A stretch of DNA of 64,000 nt from Acanthaster planci (taxonomy: Eukaryota; Echinodermata; Asteroidea; Valvatida; Acanthasteridae): the NCBI RefSeq assembly GCF_001949145.1, contig NW_019091375.1, positions 2,696,558 to 2,760,557 on the forward strand. Reading direction: 5' to 3'. This document shows positions 14,127 to 26,806 of this stretch, piece after piece (the stretch's first letter is position 1; the number at the start of each line of letters is the position of its first letter). The position numbers were made by a program, and so were the translations under genes. The notes beneath the pieces were generated by a model that worked only from the letters and a program-made list of their open reading frames with translations, did no database searches and had not been told where the DNA came from.

Positions 14127-14290
14127 GGCCTGTCGCCGGGGGGAAGGGGCGGGGCCCACCCCCTCGGCGGGATGCTGCCCCCCCATCAGTATAGGATAAG
14201 CATGAAAAATATATTCTGTTCCTGTGATGTACCCCCCAGCTGATGTGCCCCCCCCCTTATTGCCTGAGGCTGGCGACGGTGCTGAATAAG
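14127..14290. repeat. GC-rich repeat with inverted TGTCGCC / GGCGACG ends
   Basis: An island of C and G homopolymer runs in AT-rich DNA. It begins CCTGTCGCCGG and finishes GGCTGGCGACGG, a short inverted pair. Inside are runs of seven to nine C and the block ggggcggggccc. It is probably a decayed transposon terminus or a low-complexity relic; no target duplication was identified. Confidence 0.35.
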
Positions 14291-17200
14291 CATTTTCAAT
14301 TTAACATCACACATACACTTCGTACGTCATTTTGAAAGTTTTCCGTTCCCAGGCTTTTACTTGACCAACTGATTAGCCACTATTGCACTGAGGCACATTA
14401 TGAAGGCTTCCCTCCCAAACGTCTTGCGTTAAAACAATATGTAGCTCCAATTTTAATCAAAAAGCAATTGCACCTCACTGACTCTACGTGCACCGTGAAA
14501 TGCCTATGATGGAGAAAAATGCATAGGAGCGGGACAACATGGGAGGCTATTTTGAAAGCAGTTGGAGAGCCTCAGAAACCACGGGACAAACCTCAAAGCT
14601 TTTGCAGATCATCGGAACGCAGTCGTCGTCGAACAGTGAGAATTGGAGGCTGTTGAAAGCTGTGTCGCGTGCGACGAAGAAACAAATGGCGATATGTCGA
14701 ATGTGTCAGGGTTTTTAACATTCTTTATTACCTTTAAGTCCGCTGGAAACTAAATGTTTATCAGTTACTGGAATCATTATAAATGCAGTGGTACTATATA
14801 CACTATATACAACATATCTCGAGACATTTTGGAGGCAATACAAGGGGTAAGCTGTTATTTGACCTGGAAGCCACGCCATACTTGGCACCCATAAGAGACG
14901 TCTCATGCGGTTATCTGCGATAGCATGATCAGTTGCACTTGTAACTCAGACACTCGTGTCTAGATATGTCGTCGTCATCCTGACTTCTTAGTGAAATTAT
15001 GGAAGGACTCTGGTCATTTTTAAGTACTTCGTAGGGTGCAGGTCCTCAGCATTCCCATCCCGTTTACCCGGTCAAGCCATATCTAAGCAATTGTTGGTAT
15101 GCAAAACTCGCAGTGCCCTTTGTCTGTTAAGTGGAAAATCATCAGCGCATTTCTGTTGCACAGGATGACTCAGAACCCTTTTATAAATATTTGATCCTCA
15201 TCAGAGTCACAGCAGGCGGCCTAGAACCGAAGGACTCTAGAGAAAATTCAACGCCAGAAGAGAAAAACAGGTCTTATCCGTTCCTGATAAACTGATCTGG
15301 GGATATTGGGGAGTCGATACTTGGCTGGGGCATACCCTCTTGTCGTAAGGATTGAGGAATAGCATTGCAGAGACAATGAAGATTGAGAATGAAGCTTTGC
15401 CCCCCATTTTCTACTCTTTCCATCCCTGGCAAATTGTATCCGTATGATCTAAAGGAGACTACATTTAGACCAGTTTTGTACGGACAATGTCGTTCGCTGC
15501 TTTTTAGTGTCAACCCGCTTGTACCACAATGGCGATACTTGAAATTATTAAATCATCTTTGAAAGGGCTTTTTAAGAAGCGGAGGCTCAAGTTAACCACC
15601 AGCACGCGAATGCCTGCCTGTACACAGGCAGGGGATGATCTAGCCTGAGGGACTATGTCGTTAGGTTATGTAAGGCCGTGTAGCAAAGTTGGAAACCATT
15701 GCATGTCAAGATTCTATGGGAATGGATATACCTACAAGTCTGGGCACTATAAGCACAGGTATGAGCATTCCCGCTTCAGGAAGGAAACAACAAATAGAAA
15801 ATTGGTGCTTGAGTTCAACGCGGATTAAAGTGCAGTAATAAAGGGCTTGTTTAGTGAATTGACAGAGTAGGGTTCCTCTAGTACTTTTGTATTCTGTAGC
15901 CGTATTTATTTGAAGTCATCGAGTAGCAAGGCTTCCGTATCGAGTCACTGCTTAAATTATTGAAAAAGAAGGAAATACGAGTAGTAAGTACACACCTGCG
16001 GGGTGGGAAATATACACCAGGCCACGAAACACCCTCCCACCCGATACAGTCACGGAATGATAGTCTGCGACAGCCATTAACATCAGCCGGCGGAGCCAAG
16101 CGATGAACGCTCTTGCTCCTTGAAAGTCAATCCCACTGATGGCCACATTAGTGTCATGGTCTTGACTCGCTGCTGTCTGTATCGGATTTTTTCCCGCCTC
16201 CCCGAGCAATCCACGAGCAGAAACAGTGAGACTATTTCAAGACTCGTTCTACGCTCGCCGCTAAGTAATCACTACGGCTGTTGCTTGCGTTTCGCCTCTC
16301 AACGCCAAGTTACAGTCGCTTCTAAAAAAAAAATTGTTTCTTGAAAGGGCATGAAACCAGCATATCTGCGAATGTCAAATCCAATTCATATTGGGATAGT
16401 TTGCTGAAATTGCTGAGGGGTTTCAGATGATTTGGCTAACATAAACAACCTGACATTTTGGTTTCTGCTGTAAGGGAAACGGCGAATTGGTTTTCCTCTT
16501 CTGACTTGGTTTTAAAAAGTCGCTTACAGTAAGCCTTCAAGTGTTGGAATTAACACGAGCCGAACGCTTGCAATCCCAGTTCGGGTCGAACATTGGTCGA
16601 TATTCACACCATTACACGTAGGGCTAAAGACCTGCTTCATTCTTTAACCACGCCATTAAAACGCGTGAATGGTTTATCCAGTAGCTAGAAAGTTATGCAA
16701 ACAAAATCCCCCAGTGTCCAGTGTACAGTAGGCCTATAGATATTTCTTGTAGTACATGTGTTTGTATGGGCCGCCAAAGTTTGCAAAAAGTTCACCCTTG
16801 GTTCGTGAGAGGTTCTGCCTCAAAATGCACACTTCATTAGTGTTCAAAAGACAGGTACTTTCCTATAGCGTTAAGAAGCATTTGTAAATTTTGTTGTGTT
16901 AAGGGAGCTGCTTGAGAGTTTGTAAGCCGAGGGATTTGTTTTTTGTTTTTTTGTTTTTTTGTTTTTATTTTTGATTGGGTGTCTAACTGACGGATAGCCA
17001 GTTTGCCAACAACGATTGGGCAGTGGCAAAAGTAATTTACATTGGCGAAGTCTGGGAACAGGACGGATTTTTACACACACTACATGGTAACGACATTTAA
17101 TAATGTCTGATTTTGCAACATACCTCTTATCTCTCGCAAGTCCATTCCATAGTCTCTTCTTGTTCTTCGACGGTCATGCATTTGCCTTTATACAGCTGGC

Positions 17201-20200
17201 TGGTAGAGCTATGGCTGGCGTTCAGGTGACCAGGAATAAAAATGGTAGACTTATTAACCAGAAAATCTCACTATAAAATAAACACTGCTGGTACCTGTCC
17301 TGCTAAATACTAAATAAAACTGAGACCCTTTCTAAAAGTAATGGGGCGAAAGAGCATGTTGGAGTAAAGTCTGATACGAACCAAGGGTGATCTTCAGAAG
17401 AACGAATAGCAGGGCCGCTTTCCAATACTCCAACTTTTTTTTAATAGCTGACTTTGAGGCTGTTAGCGCAGAAATCAGTCTAATAGTGCCACAGAACATC
17501 AAATAGGATGCAAGAAAGCCAAACATTACAGTAATCCAATGTAATTTAAACGCATCAGGCCCACAATTGGTGGTTGGTTTTGGGACCAAAGCCTGAGACG
17601 GAGACGAAGTTGAGTATTGGAAAACGGCCTAGGTAATATGAGAGGTGCGTACAATGCTACAAAACAGAAGCGGTGCATTGTCTCTTTAAGTAGGTATGCC
17701 TCTTGCTATCTTGTGAAAATCTTTCTGGGATATAAACAACTTCAAGCTGTTTATTTACAAGTCCGAAAAGTGATACATTTGAAACGACTCTGCGCTTTTG
17801 GAGAAGGTCATCTGACTTCACGCCTGTTCTGTTCTCCGACGTACTTCACTCCTCAATTTTTTTTAAGATGGCTGTCATTCTGTTATATCAGTTTACATAG
17901 CGCAGTTGGTATGGTACAGATCCATCTTATCGTAGCTACAGCAAATTAATGTTGTCTTTCAAGCGGCACGCTCCGTGGCCGAGTGACGAGATGAAAAGAG
18001 AAAAAAAAGCCTGTCTGTTGCTCCAGATTTGGTAGGATTTCTTTTACGCGGGTACTATTATTAAATACGCCGGAGGCTAGAGCGGCGGCTGTAGATCGGT
18101 CAGGATTGCCTTCGAATCGTCGTCATTTTGCCGGTCGGACACACTCTTGTTATTGCCATGTCAGTGTCAGAACTCAACCAATTGTGAAGACCTGGGAACC
18201 CTCGTTGGAAAGTCGGGTATTATGTGTAGATATCAGGCTGCTCGATGTTTATTTGAGAATTTACTTGAGCCGAAGTGGCGAGGTGCGCGGCCGTCTATCT
18301 TGATTAAAAACCTGTCCGTTCGGGCAAGTAGGGGCTGTTAGACTTGGCCGAAAATCACAGAGTTCCGGTGTTGCTTTGCCCCTCAGGATGCTGGCTCAGA
18401 CAATGCAAGGGGTAGTTATTTTCTTTTCTCCGGAAACTGTTTGCATGGAATGGCAAAGAGGTCTACAAGATAAGCCTGATTGTGGATAACGGCAAATAAT
18501 AGACAATGTAATGACAAGTTTCAAAATGAATGTTTATATTAGGACGCCCTTTGTTGTCAAGATTAAAATTTGGATATTGGTAAAACAGTATTCTTACACC
18601 TTTTCTATTCTATTTTTAAACTTTTGTCACATATAATTACGAATATGTACAGTTGGGCGTCGTATGAAGTCTTTCTGTCACTGACTGGCTTTGCATGCGT
18701 CAAATCATTCATACATTTTTGCAGCAGAGGAGACCTATTTTTATAAATTCATGTTATAAATAACACAGTTGTCTCAAAATTTCACCCGTGTATGTTTCAT
18801 TTCATAAACTCTGTACGTAATGAAAGGGCAATTCTGTGGTCGAAATTGTCAAACGTAAGCTTTCTTTTCTTGGGAAATGACAGTTCTTTCGAAGTATCAG
18901 CATATTTCGGAAGATTTTGTGCTGAACAAAACCTGTCTTACGTCAACTAATGTAGTGCTTTAACACTGGACTAGACAAGCATTATCTATGGGATACCGGA
19001 GTGCTTTTTATCAGTCTGCATTCCCGGTGGGTTCATGGGTTGTGTTTCATTATGCACACGACGGCATCGATGATACTAATCGAAAACACGATTGCGATGG
19101 GCCAGAATTGGACTCCGGGTCCTCGTGTCTGCTTTACTGCATCGCCCCTGGACGGATCGACTACTCCCCCACTGACCAGAAAACAGCGCACTGTTGATCC
19201 TACCTTCTTCGTATCCCTAACCCCGGAAATCGTTCGAGTGTCTGTTGGTGCGTGAAAGTTAAACGGGGATGCCGGAATGTTTGGAATTCTAGCAGTGCGC
19301 GCCGCTGTCGCTGCATTACAAGTCCGTTTGTACATTTCACTGTTTTCTTGCAGAAAGAAAAAAATGGCAGATTTCAATTCACAAGTCTCATGCGGTTTTG
19401 AAATCTTCTCATAAATTCTGGACAGGAAACATGGTTACATTTTCTCAGAATGTGATTAACATTTGCGTTCATGCTTGGGTAGGATTGCGAGGAGAAAATG
19501 ACTATCCATTCAAATTTCCCCTGGAATGTTCAATTCATTCAGTGCTTGTCTGCAGAGCAAAGTGAATTATCTTCAGTTTTCCGTAGCCCTCATGATTAAT
19601 TTTCAGATGAAAATTCAAATTACGATTCAGCAACAATGAATAAAAAAAAAATTCTAAAGATAGGACGTCATATGAAGTTTGTTCTCTTTCACTCCAGTAA
19701 GTATGATTCTTTTTAAAACGCTGCATAGAGTACGATATTTTATTGGTCGAGAATGATCACCTGATATGCCACAAACACGCATGTATCGGATAGCGACACC
19801 ATGAGCTATGTTCCCCGTGGTGCATGAGTCCTGTACCCAATGGGGTAAGTTACCCTGATCTTCCCCACGGTTAAAAGTGTCGTTTCCACCGTGTTGTATT
19901 GGCGTGACCCTATGTACGAGGTTATACAGCCGCTCTGGTACAAATTCATGTATAACGAATGTGCTATAGGGAACAGTGAAGCACAATCTCTCCTGCATAC
20001 GACCGTGATTGTAACTGGGCCAATTTCGCCTGAATTGGAATCGAAATGGGAATGGGAATCCGAAGGCGAAGGCGAAGGCGGCGGTTTCGAGTCCTGCATC
20101 GCAACAGCGATGATGGGAGCATCCTGCAGTTTCAGACATTACCTACTACAGAATAATATGGCTCTCTGGAAATTTCATTGGAAATGTCAAGATTAAAGAT

Positions 20201-22735
20201 GCTACTCCCTACTAATCCTTCGAGTTAGTTGCATTTGTTCATCTTTTCACTTTGTCGAAGACTATTTTAGTGGAATGTTAGTGGAATGAAATGCACTTTG
20301 TTGCATTGCAGTTTTTCAATCGATTACTTCAGTGTAACAAAACAACTGTTCCCTGTTGTGACGATGCCAACAGATTTTGTACAACCTCGGGGGCAAAAGG
20401 CACTTTTGGCTTGGGTGCCATTTTCCCCCACGAATGTACAAAACACCATGGACCCTTACACAGCAGCTAAAAATTGCTCTGATACTGTAAAGTGCAGATT
20501 ATGCCAAGCCTGATAATGCGTGATCAGCAACCAAAAAAAATGCAAAGCTATGCCCAACAGCAGTGTGGAAGAATCACTGAAATTTACTGGAGTCATTACT
20601 TCCCCACAAGCTATCGTGGCTCTCACTCCCTGACAGATGACGGTTTATACTGATCCGATTTCCTCGTCAGTCATTCTTTCTCCCTTTAGATAGTTCAGTT
20701 ACCACCCTAGATTGGGCGACCTCCGTGCGTGCCTTGGCGATCTCGCAATTCCAAATTCAATTTAATCCCCCCCCCCTTCAATTTGTTAGTTGACTCTGCA
20801 GCGTGTTTAATGCATTGTTATACTTCCGGGCATGGAGACTGTAAGTAGGGTGATGAAAGTACAAAACTGACACAGGCAAGGAGGCTGATACTATTCTATA
20901 TTTTATGTTGCGGTATGTGGTGGAGTAAGGTATACACTGACTTTTGTATTTCATTATACATGTATAGAGGTTCTGACAGGATTGAAAAGAGGAGTAAATA
21001 GCTTAGTCTGTATGATAACCGGGAAAACAAGCGGTGAAAGGTCCTACTAAATATTTCAAATTCCCTCCTAGATAGGTATGTAATATTTTAATTCACTTTC
21101 AACCCGAAGAAAGCATTCTGCCCCTTCATGTGCTAACGCCACTTGACTGCGTTGTGAACAGCGAATATTCATCGGGCTGCACAAAATTTTATTGGGGAAC
21201 CTTTTCTTTTGTAAGACTCCTGCTTAATAGCATGCAGACACCTTGAACAAACAAGTACAATCCTCGTAAGAAAAGTGATTATATTGTCCTGGTATTTGAT
21301 GTAGGGTATCGATTTTATGAAAGGCGTCTGATCGTTGTAATATTCAAGCAAACAGGGACTATAATAACATTTCTTGAGTCTCATATAGTTTCAAACACAC
21401 ACAACTAACCCTCCCACTTGTCCACTTGTAGTTTAGGGTTGCTATATTTTTCTTTTTTCAGAAAAAAAGGGAATTCACTTTATCTCAAAACCTCTTCGGC
21501 ACACATTCTCAAAAAAAATGATCAGCTCAGGAGCTCGTATACCTCCCATCATTGAGTAATTTATATTCTCTCGTCACGGAAAGCAGTGCTTAGTCCTTTA
21601 CCTGTTGTATCGAGGACTGAAAAAAATATAAAAACTGGAAGTTATATTTTATAATTATAAAGTTAAAGTTATTCATAAAACTGCAAAGAAAATAGTGGAT
21701 ATATTCTGTTTTGTATGGTATTCTGTCCAGATATACAGCAAAAGCTGCATCCATAAATAATGTCAGATTTTATATGCAAGGATTTAAGGTAGGTGGATAG
21801 ATACTTTTAAGATGACAACAGGAAATCATAAAAAACGTAAACACCCAAACTGTCGTGTCAGTGGAGAAATATGTACAAAGTGTACACAATTGATAAGTTA
21901 CCGCACACTGGTTGTCTGTATTCAATCAGATTAGACACTTAACGCACAACAGATAGCTTTAAACGCCATTAGTTTCCGCACATGAATAAGCTGAAAGCAA
22001 GATCCTTCGGCGCTGCCCTCGCCCCCTTAGCGATCGACACAGCGCAGGGAACCAGCGGAATTAATCCCCAGTCGCATGGATACGCGTGCGTTAGCGCGGA
22101 ATGATCTTTGGGCGGTCCGGCGGCGCTCGTCTCCGCCAAAGTACACGGCCAAGGAAACGGTCAGATCGATAAGAAAAACTCTCAGGGGGGATTCTAGTAA
22201 AATGTTCTTGTTTCTCGTGTTACTCCCTTGCCATTCTATAATGAGGAACAAGTGAATGTGAAAAGTGGATCTGTAGTTGGTTTCTGATATCACATTTCAA
22301 ATTGTTCCTTTTTAAGGGCAGGTGTTGGTCAATGTACTTTTCATATTTATTGTGATGTGCACGTAACGTCTGAACCTGCAGCCCGACTTAGTCGAGGTCA
22401 AGAAATGCTCTTTCACCATGTATTTGCCGTGTGGAAACAGAGAGGACACGTTTATTGCACTGTGACCTTAATTATACTTGAAAAAACAAACAAAACTGCA
22501 TACCCAAAGATAAAACTGAAGTTGCACTTCATTAATTAATGAAATTAATTAACTAAATTGAAAATTAAGTGCACTGTACATTGGAGCACGAGCATATTTA
22601 TTACAGTGCATGTATATTTAAGGATTTGCTTCAATGGGTTATATTTTTATATATGAGAAATTAAACTTCCAATGCTCTGGCACACACATACCTGCGGTTG
22701 TAGAGCATGTTGCTCAGTATCCCAACTTGGTATTT
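14291..22735. other. Gene-free stretch with simple repeats
   Basis: It holds a T-rich run with interspersed G at about 16,935-16,972 and a purine-rich mini-repeat (gggaat, then gaaggc units) at about 20,045-20,080. A CpG-rich patch occurs at about 22,010-22,150. Open frames reach 161 codons on the minus strand at 19,654-20,139. That frame runs through the simple repeat and shows no domain, so I do not call it a gene. Confidence 0.4.
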
Positions 22736-22922
22736 TATACCAGGCAAGATATGGACGGAGAGGTACCCCCCTTACCTGTCCAATCCCTATACACACTCTA
22801 GACTATTGTTACCTAGCACCCCCCCATGTCTGTAAAGAATTCATGAGATTCCGATCAAACAATGACCAACACAAAGGCAGGTAGGGGGGGGGTTCTCTCC
22901 GTCCCATATCTTGCTTCAAATG
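22736..22922 (-). mobile_element. Family A MITE, copy 2 (inverted, diverged)
   Basis: Reverse-oriented relative of the elements at 1.8 and 63.2 kb. It begins TATACCAGGCAAG and ends CTTGCTTCAAATG. It keeps the internal words ggtacccccc, caatccctatacacac, gactattgtta and aatgaccaacacaaag, all in antisense order. The outer 8-bp flanks (tggtattt and ttttactt) do not match, so the target duplication has decayed or the ends are mis-set. This is the oldest-looking of the three copies. Confidence 0.75.
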
Positions 22923-25900
22923 TTTTACTTTGTGATCAGACCTCTTTTGTATTTATTTAAAGTTTGGTGTTTGTGCAACATTCCCTGTCAAGACTGGTTC
23001 GAGTGCCGCAAAACCCAATTCAGATGGCAAAATGAACTCCTCTCATGGGAGTCTTTGTTTGACGGAAACACCACAAATAGTAGCAAATTCTACATCCTTT
23101 GATGTGTTTCCAATTCGACGATAGCCCGCTGGGAAGTGGACTGTGCATGCGCCACTCAGCATAATTCGATGGTACTACGTAGGAGCCTGACTGCAGGCTT
23201 TATGTAAGCTCCAGAAGGTGCTAGGCAAGATCTCACACCTGATCAGCTTGCGGGGCTAGCAGAATTACCGATATTATAAGACCTCCACTATACGAACGTG
23301 ATTAAACGACAACTAGTGAGGCCCATCAATAATACATGTAACTTTAATGAAAAGTTTCACGTTTGACACTTCTTTCTTTTTAAATTTGGAATCACGGCCA
23401 TCTATTTTAACAAATATTTTGAGAGACTTTTTCCCCCTAACGTCTTAGGAAGCACCAGAAGAGGTGTTAATTTATGGATAGGGCAGACATTCGAAAAAGA
23501 ATCACCTGTGACATTCCTATCCATCCAACGACCAATCAGCGAACCTCTTACTAAAGCAATAAATTCAGCTGGTGTCTACAGTCATTTCAGCCAACTCAGA
23601 GCCTGTAATTTCAATAGCAGAAGCCTTTGTTGGCTCTCACGTACGGGTGCACGTCGATGGTAGGCACAAGTCCATTGCAATGGGGGTTGCCCTAAATACA
23701 AGCCAATTTGACGCCAATATTGTTTAGTCAAGAAATACGTTTTAATAAATTATGACGACCTAAGTAAAGTAACATCTGAGCTGAATATCGTTGATTTAGG
23801 GTATAAGACTGATTTTAGGCAATTTCAATATAGCTCCTCGATGTGTTTTTTTCCTAAAATGGAAAATGACCAAATGTGAAAAATGTTATCAACATCCTGA
23901 AGGTTCTTGGTATCCGTTGAGTTTCTGTAGGAGGCGTTTGGTTCAGTATCTGGCACATTTGTCGTCTATACTATTTTGTTGAAAGCGCAGGATATGCAAC
24001 GTGATGCTCGATTGTTGCATATTTAAAAGGCCTCTGTGAACTTTCCAACCCATTAAATGGCAACTGAATCAGTCACCACCTGCTATGAACTAAAACTCTC
24101 TTGAATATCTGTCGATATGGGCCTCAGGGACAGATTTTAAAATACAACTATTTCAAGCAGTAACACATGTTGTAAAACAAGATTTTTTCAAAGCTTTGGA
24201 GAATAATTATCCACGCCATGAGCAATTAAATGTTCTTGTTTGGACGTACCCACTCCACTTGTCATTCACGCGTTAAACGGTTGTTAGAACGTATAGGGGA
24301 AAAATACACTCTCTCTTTGCAGGGCCTTTACATAGCAATGCATCTCGGCAGACACAGCTTTCGGAAACACGACCGCCTACTTGTGCGTGATGGATTGGCC
24401 AATTCAAGGGACCCACTTGGGGCTGGTACCCGGGTTCTAAAACCACTCCAGAGTTCCCAAGGTGTACTTGAAGTAGGCCCGTGTCCAGGCTGCGGGAATT
24501 CAAATTACCTTATTGCGTTGCACTGCACTATATGGGGGAAGATTTGACACAATGCGCAGCGATGAAGCTATGTATCGAATTACACAATGTTACATATTTT
24601 TTCCGGGTTTTTTTTTCATCATGCCGAGTTGAGCCAGTGTATTTCATTCCGTGTAATGTTTGAATCCCATATTTATATTGCCAAGAGTCCTTTAGTACAA
24701 ATTGATGATCACTTTTATGGTAATTGGTCCACGTTTTGAGTATCACATATTTTTAGGGAACCTTTGTGTTTAATTGCTATAAAATTACATTTGAAATGTC
24801 CAGATAAGGATTAAATGAAAACAAGAGGACTAACAAAAATTAGCCTCTTATTTTTATTTCTTTGCATTGACAAGAAAGCTCAGATTTTTATTGTTTGTAT
24901 TACAATGCTAAAAGTGGGAAGTTTTACCTTTAAAATTCATCAAACCAGCTCCAGACAAGTGATTCTTTTATGCAGATTTCTCACAACGCAGACGGGAAAC
25001 ATAGCGGAGAATCGACCGTAATTTTCTTGTCGAAGCCGGCGGCGCTGCTTGTTCGCCGCTCGATTGGCCTTAAATTGGGGGCCAGACGAACGGACCGGGA
25101 AAGCCGTCAATAGCGAAGCCAAGGCCGACAAATCGCGGGTCGCGCACCGCCAGACAATGATTTACGCCGCGTTAGTTTCCCACTGCACAACCGTCATGTT
25201 AGTAAACACCCTTGATCAAATAATTAATCAAATATTAAGTGTTTATTTGTAGAAGAGTATTTTTTCTCTCAAGTGATATGCTGACAGAGTTGACCATGGT
25301 GTGTACTTTCAACGTATGTAGATGAATGACGTCATAGCCTTGTACGTTGTTCTTTTACAACGACCTTCAAAGTTTCAAGATTGCGCTGTAGTACGGTATT
25401 AGCCTAGATAAGATCAGAGGTTTGCTGTTTGTTTCTTTAGCATAAATCCAGTAGTTGAAACAACTTAACCGAAGACTGAAGTAATGGGAGAAGTTTTGTG
25501 GGTAACTCCCACTCTGTCATTTCTGACATGTAATGACCGCTATTGATACGGCACATGCTCGCGTACAGATCACGATACTCCTACGACCAGTGGCAGTTAC
25601 AAGTCTCCCAAATACAATTTGAAGCTCTTTTACTGCGCTGTGCCTTCAGAACTGTTGCCATCCTATTATTGTTCTACAACCCCACCCTCTGTGTTCTGCT
25701 CGTCAAGCCCCTGGGGATACAAAACGTAAACGTGCGCCTGTAAATATTTTACAAGACAGAGGTCATGGTCTCACATTCTGTGTCGATTTCAGTCAAGTTG
25801 TGTTTGGACTTCCAACCCCTGAACTGAAGAAAGCCTGCGAGTTGCGTGCGGGTTAATGTCTTTCTAGTGTTTGTCAATTAAGCAATTATAGCAGAAATGG

Positions 25901-26668
25901 TCTATGCATTGTAGATCATTGCCTCTGCCTAGAGTTTATAAATTAATTAATTGATGTTGGCGTTCGCTACTACAATACAGTGTATTACAGTTAGTTTTGG
26001 AGAACATATGCGTTAACCGATTACTTCGACTTCACACATTTTTTCAATGAAAGGAATCGGTTTATTTCCAAAATGTCTGCATTAAAAGTAAGGAGAACCC
26101 ATATCACTCGCCATTGACTTTCGAAATAGAAAGACGTAATTTTCTTCAGCGCAGCCTGTTGAGTCTGTTACAAGAAACCCTGTAACGATTACATATAGAA
26201 TCCGTAATAACATCCTCTCTTTAGGCTTGACAGGATCAGTCCTTTTTTAACTGGATCTTGCTTTGCACTCTGAACAACATTCCGACTAATACCAGTGCTC
26301 ATTGACAATGACTTTACCACCAGAAAACAAATTTTCACAAAAGAATGTTAGTTGTGACACACCTGCTGAGTAAAGCCGACACATGCAAGAACGTCAGAGG
26401 GCCTTCGGGCATACTGGAAAGCAAGCAAATCAAACGAATCACGGTGGTAGCTAGGGGTGATTCGGCCTAAGACCATCCACTTTATGGAATCAAATTGGAT
26501 ATTACGAAGGATATACTGCAGTCTATGTCCTTTGTGAGATGCAACACTCAGGAAGTCTCAATTGTGTAGTTATATTACGTTTTAATTTCAACCATTGGAG
26601 TTCATTTAGCGTATCCAACGTAATATCGCTCAACGATTTGCTTCTGCAGTCCAAAAACACCTGGGTCG
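22923..26668. other. Gene-free stretch with CpG-rich patch
   Basis: About 25,020-25,180 is noticeably CpG-rich (repeats of ggcg, cgcc, gcgcacc) against an AT-rich background. It is open in more than one frame but shows no recognisable domain. A perfect CRE palindrome TGACGTCA lies at 25,327-25,334. Confidence 0.4.
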
Positions 26669-26806
26669 GACTGACCCGGAATCTGGGTCCCATGGGGCCT
26701 GACCCCTTTCCGGGTCAAACTATGATGGGTCAAATGTGACCCAAAACAGGTAATAATGTGACCCGGAAAGGGGTCAGGCCCCATGGAACCCAGATTTCGG
26801 GTCAGT
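26669..26806. mobile_element. Family D fold-back hairpin element
   Basis: A near-perfect inverted repeat. The left arm begins gactgacccgg and runs through atggggcctgacccctttcc. The right arm is its reverse complement, finishing ccatgg, cagattt, cgggtcagtc. Arms are about 45-50 bp with few mismatches. The 40-base loop itself holds a gggtca/tgaccc mini-palindrome. Both strands are open by symmetry and produce mirror-like short frames that should not be read as genes. Confidence 0.75.

Noticed and set aside
17332-17589. Hydrophobic 85-codon minus frame
   Set aside because: Looks membrane-like but matches no family I recognise, and no flanking exons were found.
19654-20139. 161-codon minus-strand open frame
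   Set aside because: The AFAFAF-type stretch comes from a simple purine repeat; no motif, and the plus strand is equally open.
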